From: Streptomyces sp. NRRL B-1347 | Lineage (GTDB): Bacteria > Actinomycetota > Actinomycetes > Streptomycetales > Streptomycetaceae | Length of the DNA stretch: 10,388 bases | NCBI RefSeq assembly: GCF_000720325.1 | Contig: NZ_JOJM01000114.1 | Coordinates: 1-10,388, forward strand | Direction: 5' to 3' | Shown here: piece by piece, positions 1-6,307 of the stretch | Layout: every line of letters begins with the position of its first letter | How positions within the stretch are numbered: the first letter of the stretch is position 1 | Notes under the pieces: model-generated | The model's input: only the letters and a program-made list of their open reading frames with translations | The model's database searches: none | Told to the model about the DNA's origin: nothing | Program-made: the position numbers and the translations under genes

Positions 1-94
1 GCTGACAGCAACATCGGCACAGCAACTCGCCCCCGAGTAAACCGAATCAGCACCCCGCACCTCGATACCTACCCCGCCAAAGAGGAATCGAGCA
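1..94. other. Region downstream of terpene synthase 2, nothing recognised
   Basis: This short stretch follows the stop codon of terpene synthase 2. I find no convincing reading frame, no remnant of the neighbouring MEP genes and no strong hairpin followed by a T-run. A weak CTCGA/TCGAG pairing is present but too short to call a terminator. Confidence 0.4.
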
Positions 95-1186
95 CTAGTC
101 GAGCTGGGACCACCACCAAGCCAGGGAGGGAACCGGAAGGGGGGCACAGGAGGAATCCGTCGGGGTCTCGCGGAAGCTGCCGCAGAGTTCCAGATGTTTA
201 GAGGGGGTCACTCCGTCTTGTTGGTAAAGGGTATTGTAGCGGGGCGTGCGGAGACTCCAGTCGATGTTGGCGCGAATTCCGTGTCCCAGGCTGTCGAGGT
301 AGATACGCAGCGCGGCGGAGGCCTTTCCTGCCGCGATCTGTTCCCGGAGCCGTAGGAACAGCACCATCATCCGGTCCCGCCACGCGGTGGCCATGCTCAC
401 GGCTTCCTCCTCATCGATGCCGTAGGCGGTGGAGAGGATACTGACCACGTTGTAGTCGTCTTGGTGCCCGAGGATCTCTTTATGCCGCGAGACTAAGTCG
501 TTGTCCAAGGCGGGAATCATCCAGAACAGTTCGGTCACTGCCCTCACTCGCGGTGAGTCCATTTCTGCCCCCGGTACCTCAGCCGCGTTGGCGAACTCGA
601 ACATCGCCTGGGTGGGCGGGCCGCCCGCGTCGTGCAGGCGGGTGCGGAAATAGTCGTCCACGCCGACCTTTCCTGCTGCCGATCGGAGAGCCCGTTGCGT
701 GGCCGCGGCGAACAGCCACCGCCGGTGCGCATGAATCCACCGCTCGGTCTGCACCGCCGTGCCCAAGCGCCGGTACGAGCGTGCCAGATCGCACAAGGCC
801 CCTAGATGCCGGTCGTTGTCGGCCACCTGCTCATCTTCGGTTTCCAGTACGCGTAGCACTCGTTGTGCCACCGGGAGCAGCCCCGTGGCCTCTCGCGATG
901 CACGGACCTCATCGCACCGTGTGTCGTCAAAGGAAAATCCCCAGTACACCCAGTTCGCGGCTACTTGAAATCGGTCTGGATCCGCGTGGGGGACCATGCC
1001 TCCGTAGAAGTCAGCGCTCGTGGACGCCAGCCATCGGTCGAGTTCGGCGGACGTGCGCACCACACCGACATGCTGCGCCCATTGTCCGGACTGTTCATGG
1101 GTCTTCGCAGCATCCGGATGCATGACCGGATCGACTGGGCAGAAGAACTGCCCCACTTCCAGCACTCCGAAATCGGACGAGCGCAT
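95..1186 (-). CDS. Class I terpene synthase 2 (terpene cyclase)
   Basis: This is a 363-residue class I terpene cyclase. Such enzymes ionise a linear prenyl diphosphate with a three-Mg2+ cluster and cyclise the carbocation. Visible motifs are an N-terminal F-CP-D--MHPD segment typical of bacterial enzymes (residues 14-25), the aspartate-rich motif FDDTRCDE (86-93), a diphosphate-sensor Arg at 183, exactly 46 residues before the NSE triad, the NSE triad NDLVSRHKE (229-237), and a C-terminal RY pair (316-317). The length is normal for the family. The frame stays open upstream to 1327, but those extra 47 codons begin with a scrap of decayed ispH (VGSRNS), so I take ATG 1186. No strong ribosome site precedes it, and GTG 1207 is an alternative. 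Codon 231, inside the NSE motif, is TTA (496-494), suggesting bldA dependence if the host is Streptomyces. Base composition looks less GC-rich than in the MEP genes. The substrate is probably GGPP from the adjacent synthase. The product is unknown. Confidence 0.92.
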   Translation of the reverse strand: MRSSDFGVLEVGQFFCPVDPVMHPDAAKTHEQSGQWAQHVGVVRTSAELDRWLASTSADFYGGMVPHADPDRFQVAANWVYWGFSFDDTRCDEVRASREATGLLPVAQRVLRVLETEDEQVADNDRHLGALCDLARSYRRLGTAVQTERWIHAHRRWLFAAATQRALRSAAGKVGVDDYFRTRLHDAGGPPTQAMFEFANAAEVPGAEMDSPRVRAVTELFWMIPALDNDLVSRHKEILGHQDDYNVVSILSTAYGIDEEEAVSMATAWRDRMMVLFLRLREQIAAGKASAALRIYLDSLGHGIRANIDWSLRTPRYNTLYQQDGVTPSKHLELCGSFRETPTDSSCAPLPVPSLAWWWSQLD

Positions 1187-1385
1187 CGTGGATTTTTCTA
1201 CCGTCACCGCTGCATTCTCTGCTCTCGCACTCTTGGCAGTCCTGTGGTGGATGATCCGGACCGCGCGGTTGCGGTCGTTGACCGGTCTGGGCGCGCCGGT
1301 GGCGGCGGAGTTCCTGGACCCGACCACGATGACGAACTCGGCCTCTGCTTCACGGTGAGCCGATAGTTCTACGTGGCGTAGCCCG

Positions 1386-1482
1386 GTCGACGTCGCCGCA
1401 GTCGAGGTCCGCGACCCGTCGAAGGGCGGTCTGACTCTGCCAGACCGCCATCCCCGTCGACGAGACGATGGAGACCGTCGAC
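1386..1482 (+). other. Micro-inversion within the ispH relic, bounded by GTCGAC
   Basis: On the plus strand this 97-base segment matches the reverse complement of 3503-3610 in intact ispH, while both flanks match in direct orientation. Bases 1454-1482 are a 29-base exact match to the reverse complement of 3503-3531, and 1401-1420 match the reverse complement of 3564-3583 exactly. Both ends fall on the palindrome GTCGAC (1386-1391 and 1477-1482). In intact ispH these are the Val-Asp codon pairs 148-149 and 182-183. A third GTCGAC (1456-1461) keeps its 21-base spacing from the end one. As a result, sense codons of ispH lie on the plus strand only here. Confidence 0.85.
1425..1449. other. Strong 9-bp GC-rich hairpin between the terpene synthases
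   Basis: GGCGGTCTG (1425-1433) pairs perfectly with CAGACCGCC (1441-1449) around a 7-base loop, near the centre of the inverted segment. Intact ispH has only a 6-bp version (GTCTGG/CCAGAC, 3540-3556), so the stem has lengthened in the relic. It could be a terminator or attenuator between terpene synthases 1 and 2, but no T-run follows on either strand, so the function is unproven. Confidence 0.45.
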
Positions 1483-1612
1483 GCGTACCAGCGTGATGTG
1501 GTCGGGCGTCTCACCTGACGTACCGATGGCCTCCTCGTGGCCTCATGGCCGATCAGGAGGATGCCTAAGGCGCCATGCGAGCAGCTGACAGCTTCCTTGC
1601 GGGCCTTGGCCT

Positions 1613-2626
1613 TCAAATTGACACACCCCCGGTGTGTGGGTCGACCCGAGTGGAAGCGGGACGGTAGCGGCCGGTGATCGCGTGCACGGCCCGCCATCCA
1701 GCCATCTGGAACGCCATGCCGTCGATGTAGGCAGCTGTAGCAGTCTGCCATTTTCCGAAATCTGGAAGATCGGCCCGCAATTGATTGAATTCATTCAAGT
1801 CGCGGTCATGCCAGCCGCGCACCACGGCACATGCCTGTTCTAAGGAGATATTCTCGCCCGCATAGTGTTGGGCCCCTCGGACGAGGTTGAGGTAGTCATC
1901 CTTGGTGTTGATGTCTTTCAGCAGTGATTGAACGTCATTGAAGTAGGCGACGATGCGCACGGCCAGTGATTCCAGCCGCTGGAGTACGGGATTCTGGTGT
2001 ACCAGATCGGGCAGGGCTGCTTGCATGGGGACTTCGATCACGTCGATGAACGCGTGGACCATCAACGAGTGTTCGCGGATGAGCACGGCATCCTGTGGAT
2101 GTGGGTAGCGGCGCTGTGCCCTGTACTCGTTCTCCGTGATGACAGCTGTGAAATATTGGCCGAGATGCGCCACCCATCGTTCCAGAGCTGCCGGAGGCAG
2201 GAATTTGAGGAATTCTGCCCGCATCGCAGCGAGTTGATGCCTGAGCGGCAGCTCGCTGTCCTGCGCGTCGCATTCCCCGCGCAGGATTGCCAAGGAGGCT
2301 TCTCGTGCATGCGTGAGGGTTTCGGCCGGCGCACCCTCGTACAGATCGTCGTTGTACATCGACCAGAGCATGAACCGGCATAATGGTTCCATCTGTTCCC
2401 GAGTGGCAGTCGGATACCAGTAACCAGTCATGTATGCGGTTTTCGTTGCCTTGTACTCCTCGGCGATCTGGCGGTTCACCACTCCTGCCAATTCTCCATC
2501 GATCAAGACCTGGTCGGTGTGTCGCTGCATCGCTTCGGCCAGCGGGTTGAGCATCGCAGGAAACGGATAACGAAGGCGATCCAGGGCGGCGGTCACCAGT
2601 TCGTTGAGTTCAGTGTCGGAGCTCAT
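1613..2626 (-). CDS. Class I terpene synthase 1 (terpene cyclase)
   Basis: This is a 337-residue class I terpene cyclase, distinct in sequence from terpene synthase 2. Motifs are NDDLYE (92-97), a DDxxE variant of the aspartate-rich motif, a diphosphate-sensor Arg at 184, exactly 46 residues before the NSE triad, the NSE triad NDVQSLLKD (230-238), and a C-terminal GRY (319-321). There is no DxDD motif, so it is not a class II cyclase, and no second domain. ATG 2626 is the only reasonable start. A weak GGAAGAG lies about 10-16 bases upstream, and another ATG 10 bases upstream is out of frame. Two TTA codons occur (codon 82 at 2383-2381, codon 262 at 1843-1841), and AT-ending codons are more frequent than in the MEP genes, consistent with separate origin. 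It sits between two pieces of a decayed ispH. The substrate is presumably made by the adjacent prenyl synthase. I do not recognise the product family. Confidence 0.92.
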   Translation of the reverse strand: MSSDTELNELVTAALDRLRYPFPAMLNPLAEAMQRHTDQVLIDGELAGVVNRQIAEEYKATKTAYMTGYWYPTATREQMEPLCRFMLWSMYNDDLYEGAPAETLTHAREASLAILRGECDAQDSELPLRHQLAAMRAEFLKFLPPAALERWVAHLGQYFTAVITENEYRAQRRYPHPQDAVLIREHSLMVHAFIDVIEVPMQAALPDLVHQNPVLQRLESLAVRIVAYFNDVQSLLKDINTKDDYLNLVRGAQHYAGENISLEQACAVVRGWHDRDLNEFNQLRADLPDFGKWQTATAAYIDGMAFQMAGWRAVHAITGRYRPASTRVDPHTGGVSI

Positions 2627-2639
2627 CAGAATTCATCTC

Positions 2640-2800
2640 TTCCGGACGGGTTGGACGACATGCTTGTTGGGCACGATCTCGTGGCGTACGTAGATCGGCC
2701 CCGTACCGCTCCAGGGCCTTCTCGATCGGAATCACGGCGCGGTCGACGTCCGCGCACAGCCACGCGGGGCGGCGGGCACGACCCTGCGGTCGTGCTCATG
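2640..2800 (-). pseudogene. ispH: Decayed N-terminal part of ispH
   Basis: The DNA here resembles 3890-4050 of the intact ispH (roughly 80% by eye over the best 110 bases). Read in pieces on the minus strand it gives W-CADVDRAV, EKALERYG and [16 protein letters not shown], matching residues about 17-55 ([33 protein letters not shown]). The cluster Cys region and the -RHEIV- segment are recognisable, but insertions and deletions shift the frame. An ATG at 2800-2798 corresponds to the old start. Homology stops about 15 bases before the ATG of terpene synthase 1 and resumes, further along ispH, right after that gene's stop codon. Confidence 0.85.
2776..2795. other. 8-bp perfect hairpin in the relic ahead of terpene synthase 1
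   Basis: GCACGACC (2776-2783) pairs with GGTCGTGC (2788-2795) around the 4-base loop CTGC, and can be extended by a G-T and a G-C pair. It lies between the intact ispH and terpene synthase 1. It could fold in RNA and partly terminate operon transcription, but hairpins are frequent in such GC-rich DNA and no T-run follows. Confidence 0.35.
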
Positions 2801-2803
2801 TGG

Positions 2804-2845
2804 TGGTCTCGGCCAGGCGGTGCAGCATGGGCAGGAGAGGCTCTC
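2804..2845 (-). pseudogene. Scrap of the polyprenyl synthase C-terminus
   Basis: The minus strand reads LLPMLHRLAETT, matching [12 protein letters not shown] at residues 345-356 of the intact synthase. The nucleotides around GGCCAG--GGTGCAGCA are shared with 4077-4092. The piece is short, but it lies exactly where the gene order ispG-pps-ispH of the intact operon predicts, between the ispG and ispH relics, which strengthens the assignment. Confidence 0.65.
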
Positions 2846-2847
2846 GA

Positions 2848-3056
2848 GTCTGAGGGGAGCAGGCCGAGGGAGGCCAGGATGTGGCAGCCTGCCTTGACCT
2901 GCTCGGCCAGTGGGTGGACATGCAGACGCGGATGGTGCCGTCGATGCCCTCGTCCAGGGAGATCCCGACGTCGATGGCCCGCTTGATGATGCCCTGGAAA
3001 GCCGGGCCGGCCGCGGTGACGCCCGAGGTGGAGGACGTAGTCGCAGCGCTGGCATG
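2848..3056 (-). pseudogene. ispG: Decayed internal fragment of ispG
   Basis: This relic matches residues about 219-286 of the intact IspG. In different frames the minus strand reads CDYVLHLG, then GVTAAGPAFQGIIKRA and EGIDGTIRV, then [15 protein letters not shown]. The intact protein has [33 protein letters not shown] and [15 protein letters not shown]. The frame changes at least twice. The Cys-rich C-terminal third ([17 protein letters not shown]) is entirely missing, so no function is possible. It begins within about 15 bases of the stop codon of intact ispH, so the second, decayed copy of the operon segment follows the first in tandem. Confidence 0.88.
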
Positions 3057-3067
3057 GCATGTCTGCC

Positions 3068-4051
3068 TCATGCCCTGATCCGTGCCGTGGCTTCCGCCCG
3101 CAGATCCCGCCGTAGCTCCTTCGGTAGCGAGAACACGATGGACTCCTCGGCCGCCTTCACCGTCTCCACGTCCGCGTAGCCGCGGGCGGCCAGCCACTCC
3201 AGGACCTCGTCGACCAGGATCTCGGGGACCGAGGCGCCTGAAGTGACGCCGACCGTGGAGACGCCCTGCAGCCAGGCCTCGTTGATCTCTGAGGCGAAGT
3301 CGACCAGGTAGGAGGCGTGGGATCCGGCCTGCAGAGCGACCTCGACCAGGCGCTTGGAATTGGACGAGTTGCGCGAGCCGACCACGATGACGAGCTCCGC
3401 CTCGGTGCCCATCTGTTTCACCGCGAGCTGTCGGTTCTGCGTGGCGTAGCAGATGTCATCGGAGGGCGGAGAGATGAGGCCGGGGAACTTGGTCTTCAGG
3501 GCGTCGACCGTCTCCATCGTCTCGTCGACGGAGAGCGTGGTCTGGGAGAGCCAGACGACCTTGGACGGGTCGCGGACCTCGACCTTCTCGACGTCCTTCG
3601 GACCGTCGACCAGCTGGATGTGATCGGGGGCCTCACCGGAGGTGCCGATGACTTCCTTGTGGCCCTCGTGGCCGATCAGAAGGATGTCGAAGTCCTCCTC
3701 GGCGAACCGGACCGCTTCCTTGTGGACCTTGGCCACCAGGGGGCAGGTCGCGTCAATCGTGGCGAGGTTCCGAGTCGCGGCCTCCTGGTGCACGGTCGGG
3801 GCCACGCCATGCGCCGAGAACACCACGATGGAGCCCTCGGGGACCTCCTCCGTCTGCTCGACGAAGATCGCACCCTTCTTCTCCAGGGTCTGCACGACGT
3901 ACTTGTTGTGGACGATCTCGTGCCGTACGTAGATCGGGGCCCCGTACTGCTCCAGCGCCTTCTCGACCGCCTGCACGGCACGGTCCACGCCCGCACACCA
4001 TCCCCGCGGGTTGGCCAGGAGCACGCGCTTACTGCCGGGTGGGTGGATCAT
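3068..4051 (-). CDS. ispH: 4-hydroxy-3-methylbut-2-enyl diphosphate reductase (IspH)
   Basis: IspH carries out the last MEP step, reducing HMBPP to IPP and DMAPP in the cytoplasm with a [4Fe-4S] cluster. The 327-residue protein has the usual family length. All three cluster cysteines are present: C19 in [12 protein letters not shown]103 in [11 protein letters not shown] and C201 in [10 protein letters not shown]. The substrate-binding elements also appear: the VH-N His at 48, SAHGV with H81, GHEGHKE with H131 and E133, and SRNSSNS near 226-232. I chose ATG 4051 because its ATGA overlaps the stop of the upstream prenyl synthase and GGAGG (4061-4057) sits five bases before it. An in-frame ATG at 4063 lacks these virtues. 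It closes the five-gene operon and resembles the ordinary Streptomyces enzyme, unlike the divergent paralogue at 8238-9659, so it is probably the working reductase here. Confidence 0.96.
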   Translation of the reverse strand: MIHPPGSKRVLLANPRGWCAGVDRAVQAVEKALEQYGAPIYVRHEIVHNKYVVQTLEKKGAIFVEQTEEVPEGSIVVFSAHGVAPTVHQEAATRNLATIDATCPLVAKVHKEAVRFAEEDFDILLIGHEGHKEVIGTSGEAPDHIQLVDGPKDVEKVEVRDPSKVVWLSQTTLSVDETMETVDALKTKFPGLISPPSDDICYATQNRQLAVKQMGTEAELVIVVGSRNSSNSKRLVEVALQAGSHASYLVDFASEINEAWLQGVSTVGVTSGASVPEILVDEVLEWLAARGYADVETVKAAEESIVFSLPKELRRDLRAEATARIRA

Positions 4052-5133
4052 GCGGTCCTCCATGCAGCCTTGTCGGCCAGCTGGTGCAGCACCGGCAACG
4101 ACGCGAGCGTGAACGCAGCGCCCTCCAAGGAGCGGACTGCTTGCGTGTAGCGGTCGTGGATCATGTCCTCGACCGCGGTGTCCGCGCCGGTGGACCGCAG
4201 AATGCCACGCGCCGTGGCGGCACTCTCCTCGTCCAAGTCGGGATCGCCGACCAACCGGCGCAAAATACCGGCCTGTCGGCTGTCGGCGCGCTGCAGGGCG
4301 AGGGCGATGAGCGCGGTGTGCTTGGCCTCGCGCAGGTCGTCCAGAACCGGTTTGCCGGTGTCGGCGGGGTTGCCGAAGACACCGAGAAGGTCGTCGCGCA
4401 GTTGGAAGGCCTCCCCCATGGGCAGCGCGTAGGCGGTGAGCTCGTCGAGGAGCCGGGTGTCGGCGCCGGCAAGTGCGGCGCCGATGTGCAGGGGGCGCTC
4501 GCAGGTGTACTTGGCGGTCTTGTAGCGGACGATGCGCAGGGCGGTGTCGAGGTCGGTGGTGGGGCATCCGGTGGTGAGCAGGTCGAGGTACTGGCCGTAC
4601 ATCACCTCGGTACGCATGGTGCTGATTACGGGCAGGACGGCCTTGAGCTGGGCAGGAGTGAGGCCTGCGGTGTGCAGGATTTCATCGGACCAGGTCAGGG
4701 CCAGATCCCCGATGAGGATCGCGGCGCCGGTGCCCAGACGCTCTGCGCCGGCCTGCGTGCGGCCGTGGGCGTGGCGGGTGGCGAGGGTGTGGTGGAGGGT
4801 GGGGCGCCCGCGGCGGGTGGCCGCATCATCCATGATGTCGTCGTGGATGAGGGCGAAGATGTGGAATATCTCCAGCGCGGCCCCCACCTGCACCACCGGG
4901 GCGATTGGGCCGTGGCCGCCTGCGGCCTGCCAGCCGGTCACGCACAGCAGGGGCCGCAGGCGTTTGCCGCCGGCGGCCAGGAAGTCCTCCAGCGCACGGA
5001 CTGCCTCCTGCGGCAGGCGCTGGGCGGCGGCCGCGGCGGCCTTGTGGGCGAGGAAGCCGCGCAGCACCGTGTCGACTTCGGCGCGCAGCGCCGCCAGGTC
5101 CAGGGGTTGGTCGACGAGGACGGTGTCAGTCAT
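4048..5133 (-). CDS. Polyprenyl diphosphate synthase, probably GGPP synthase
   Basis: This trans-type isoprenyl diphosphate synthase condenses IPP onto allylic diphosphates to make the linear precursor for the terpene cyclases. The 361 residues include GGKRLRP (55-61, IPP binding), the first aspartate-rich motif HDDIMDD (97-103) followed by RRGRPT, a KT pair near 205-206, and the second motif [10 protein letters not shown] (245-254), which has the DDLLG form without a third Asp. The first motif has no two-residue insertion, and an aromatic (F93) sits five residues before it. In the published rule set this favours a C20 (GGPP) product over bacterial FPP synthase, though chain length cannot be settled from sequence. 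The ATG at 5133 overlaps the ispG stop by eight bases (ATGACTGA) with only a weak ribosome site, so translation is likely coupled. Its stop overlaps the ispH start. The cluster context (two class I cyclases) agrees with GGPP. Confidence 0.93.
   Translation of the reverse strand: MTDTVLVDQPLDLAALRAEVDTVLRGFLAHKAAAAAAQRLPQEAVRALEDFLAAGGKRLRPLLCVTGWQAAGGHGPIAPVVQVGAALEIFHIFALIHDDIMDDAATRRGRPTLHHTLATRHAHGRTQAGAERLGTGAAILIGDLALTWSDEILHTAGLTPAQLKAVLPVISTMRTEVMYGQYLDLLTTGCPTTDLDTALRIVRYKTAKYTCERPLHIGAALAGADTRLLDELTAYALPMGEAFQLRDDLLGVFGNPADTGKPVLDDLREAKHTALIALALQRADSRQAGILRRLVGDPDLDEESAATARGILRSTGADTAVEDMIHDRYTQAVRSLEGAAFTLASLPVLHQLADKAAWRTA
4057..4061 (-). promoter_or_regulatory. Ribosome binding site deciding the ispH start
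   Basis: GGAGG on the minus strand lies five bases before ATG 4051. It lies inside the alternative longer start (ATG 4063), which argues for the 327-residue IspH. Confidence 0.75.
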
Positions 5134-6307
5134 GGTGCCCGCCTGCCTCGGAGATGGTCCCGGCGTCTTCCGTGAGGCGGAGGGCCTCGTCCAGCAAGGT
5201 GGCGACGATCTTCGATTCGGGGACGGTCTTGATGACCGTCCCTTTGCGGAAAATCTGTCCTTTGCCGTTGCCGCAGGACACGCCCAGATCGGCTTCGCGA
5301 GCCTCGCCGGGTCCGTTGACGACGCAGCCCATCACGGCGATGCGCAGCGGGTGGGGAAAGCCGTCGAAAGCGGCCTCGACCCGGCCCGCGAGTTGGTGGA
5401 TGTCGACTTGGAGGCGGCCGCAGCCGGGACAGGAGACGATCTCCAGCTTGCGGGGGCGCAGGCCGAGGGAGGCCAGGATGTGCACTCCGGCCTTGACCTG
5501 CTCCACCGGCGGGGCGGACAGGGAGACGCGGATGGTGTCCCCGATGCCCTCGGCGAGCAGGATACCGAAGGCGACCGCGGACTTGATCGAGCCCTGGAAG
5601 GCGGGCCCGGCCTCGGTCACCCCCAGGTGCAGGGGATAGTCGCACTGCTGGGCCAGCAGCCGATTCGCGGCGATCATGGTGAGCGGGTCATGGTGCTTCA
5701 CTGCAATCTTCAGGTCTTTAAAGCCGTGTTCCTCGAACAGGGAGCACTCCCACAGCGCCGACTCCACCAGAGCCTGAGGTGTAGCACGGCCATACCTGGC
5801 CAGCAGCCGCGGATCCAGGGACCCGGCGTTCACGCCGATCCGGATCGGCACGTTGGCGGCCGCAGCGGCGTGGGCGATCTCCCCTACCCGGTCGTCGAAC
5901 TTCTTGATGTTGCCCGGGTTCACCCGCACCGCCGCGCAGCCCGCGTCGATCGCGGCGAAGACGTAGCGGGGCTGGAAGTGGATGTCCGCGATCACCGGGA
6001 TGGGTGACTTCTTCACGATGGTGGGGAGTGCCTGGGCGTCGTCGGCGGAGGGGACGGCGACGCGGATGATGTCGCAGCCGGCTGCGGTGACGGCGGCGAT
6101 CTGCTGCAGCGTCGCGTCGATGTCCGCGGTGCGGCTGGTGGTCATGGTCTGCACTGTGACCGGTGCGCCGCCGCCCACCAGGACATCGCCGACGCGCAGT
6201 TGGCGGGCGGGGCGGCGGCGCACCGGATCCTTTCCCCCGGAAGGGGCCGGAGCCCCGGGGACGGCGGGGATGGCCGTGGTGGGCAGGCCGAGGTCGGTGG
6301 TGGTCAC
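5126..6307 (-). CDS. ispG: 4-hydroxy-3-methylbut-2-en-1-yl diphosphate synthase (IspG/GcpE)
   Basis: IspG catalyses the penultimate MEP step, converting the cyclic diphosphate MEcPP to HMBPP with a [4Fe-4S] cluster. The 393-residue protein has the normal two-part bacterial layout. The N-terminal TIM barrel includes [17 protein letters not shown] (50-66), VADIHF (105-111), RVNPGNI (128-134) and RIGVNAGSL (156-164). The C-terminal cluster domain has C293 and C296 in CPGCGR, C328 in [11 protein letters not shown] and the fourth ligand E335. The first roughly 35 residues are a Pro/Ala-rich tail. The start is GTG 6307, overlapping the dxs stop as GTGA, with AGGAGG at 6318-6313 five bases ahead. 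It overlaps the prenyl synthase start by eight bases. Its sequence ([21 protein letters not shown]) resembles the cluster-type relic at 2848-3056. Confidence 0.97.
   Translation of the reverse strand: MTTTDLGLPTTAIPAVPGAPAPSGGKDPVRRRPARQLRVGDVLVGGGAPVTVQTMTTSRTADIDATLQQIAAVTAAGCDIIRVAVPSADDAQALPTIVKKSPIPVIADIHFQPRYVFAAIDAGCAAVRVNPGNIKKFDDRVGEIAHAAAAANVPIRIGVNAGSLDPRLLARYGRATPQALVESALWECSLFEEHGFKDLKIAVKHHDPLTMIAANRLLAQQCDYPLHLGVTEAGPAFQGSIKSAVAFGILLAEGIGDTIRVSLSAPPVEQVKAGVHILASLGLRPRKLEIVSCPGCGRLQVDIHQLAGRVEAAFDGFPHPLRIAVMGCVVNGPGEAREADLGVSCGNGKGQIFRKGTVIKTVPESKIVATLLDEALRLTEDAGTISEAGGHHD

Larger units (their letters stand above)
1303..1612 (-). pseudogene. ispH: Decayed middle part of ispH, internally rearranged
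   Basis: This is a non-functional relic matching residues about 107-228 of the intact ispH at 3068-4051. At 1612-1540 the minus strand still reads KARKEAV and ILLIGHE, matching VAKVHKEAV and ILLIGHE of the intact protein. At 1330-1305 it reads VGSRNS, matching the [10 protein letters not shown] motif. Between them lie a deletion of about 50 bases and a 97-base segment in reversed orientation (1386-1482). The homology begins directly after the stop codon of terpene synthase 1 and ends about 120 bases before the start of terpene synthase 2. Residues about 59-106 and everything after about 228 are absent on either side. Stop codons and frameshifts exclude function. Confidence 0.88.

Noticed and set aside
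1..94. Possible terminator after terpene synthase 2
   Set aside because: Only a 5-bp stem with a long loop and no T-run.
1225..1290. Faint similarity of V-NDRNRAVR (read upstream of terpene synthase 2) to the [10 protein letters not shown] segment of the prenyl synthase
   Set aside because: Only about nine residues with a gap, and out of the expected gene order. It may be chance, so it is not called as a relic.
4052..4063. Longer ispH start at ATG 4063 (MEDRMIH)
   Set aside because: The ideal GGAGG site and the ATGA overlap support ATG 4051, and the extra residues would overlie the ribosome site.
4039..5175. Plus-strand open frames opposite the prenyl synthase and ispG (also 4532-6007)
   Set aside because: They are mirrors of the conserved minus-strand genes, with no motif of their own.
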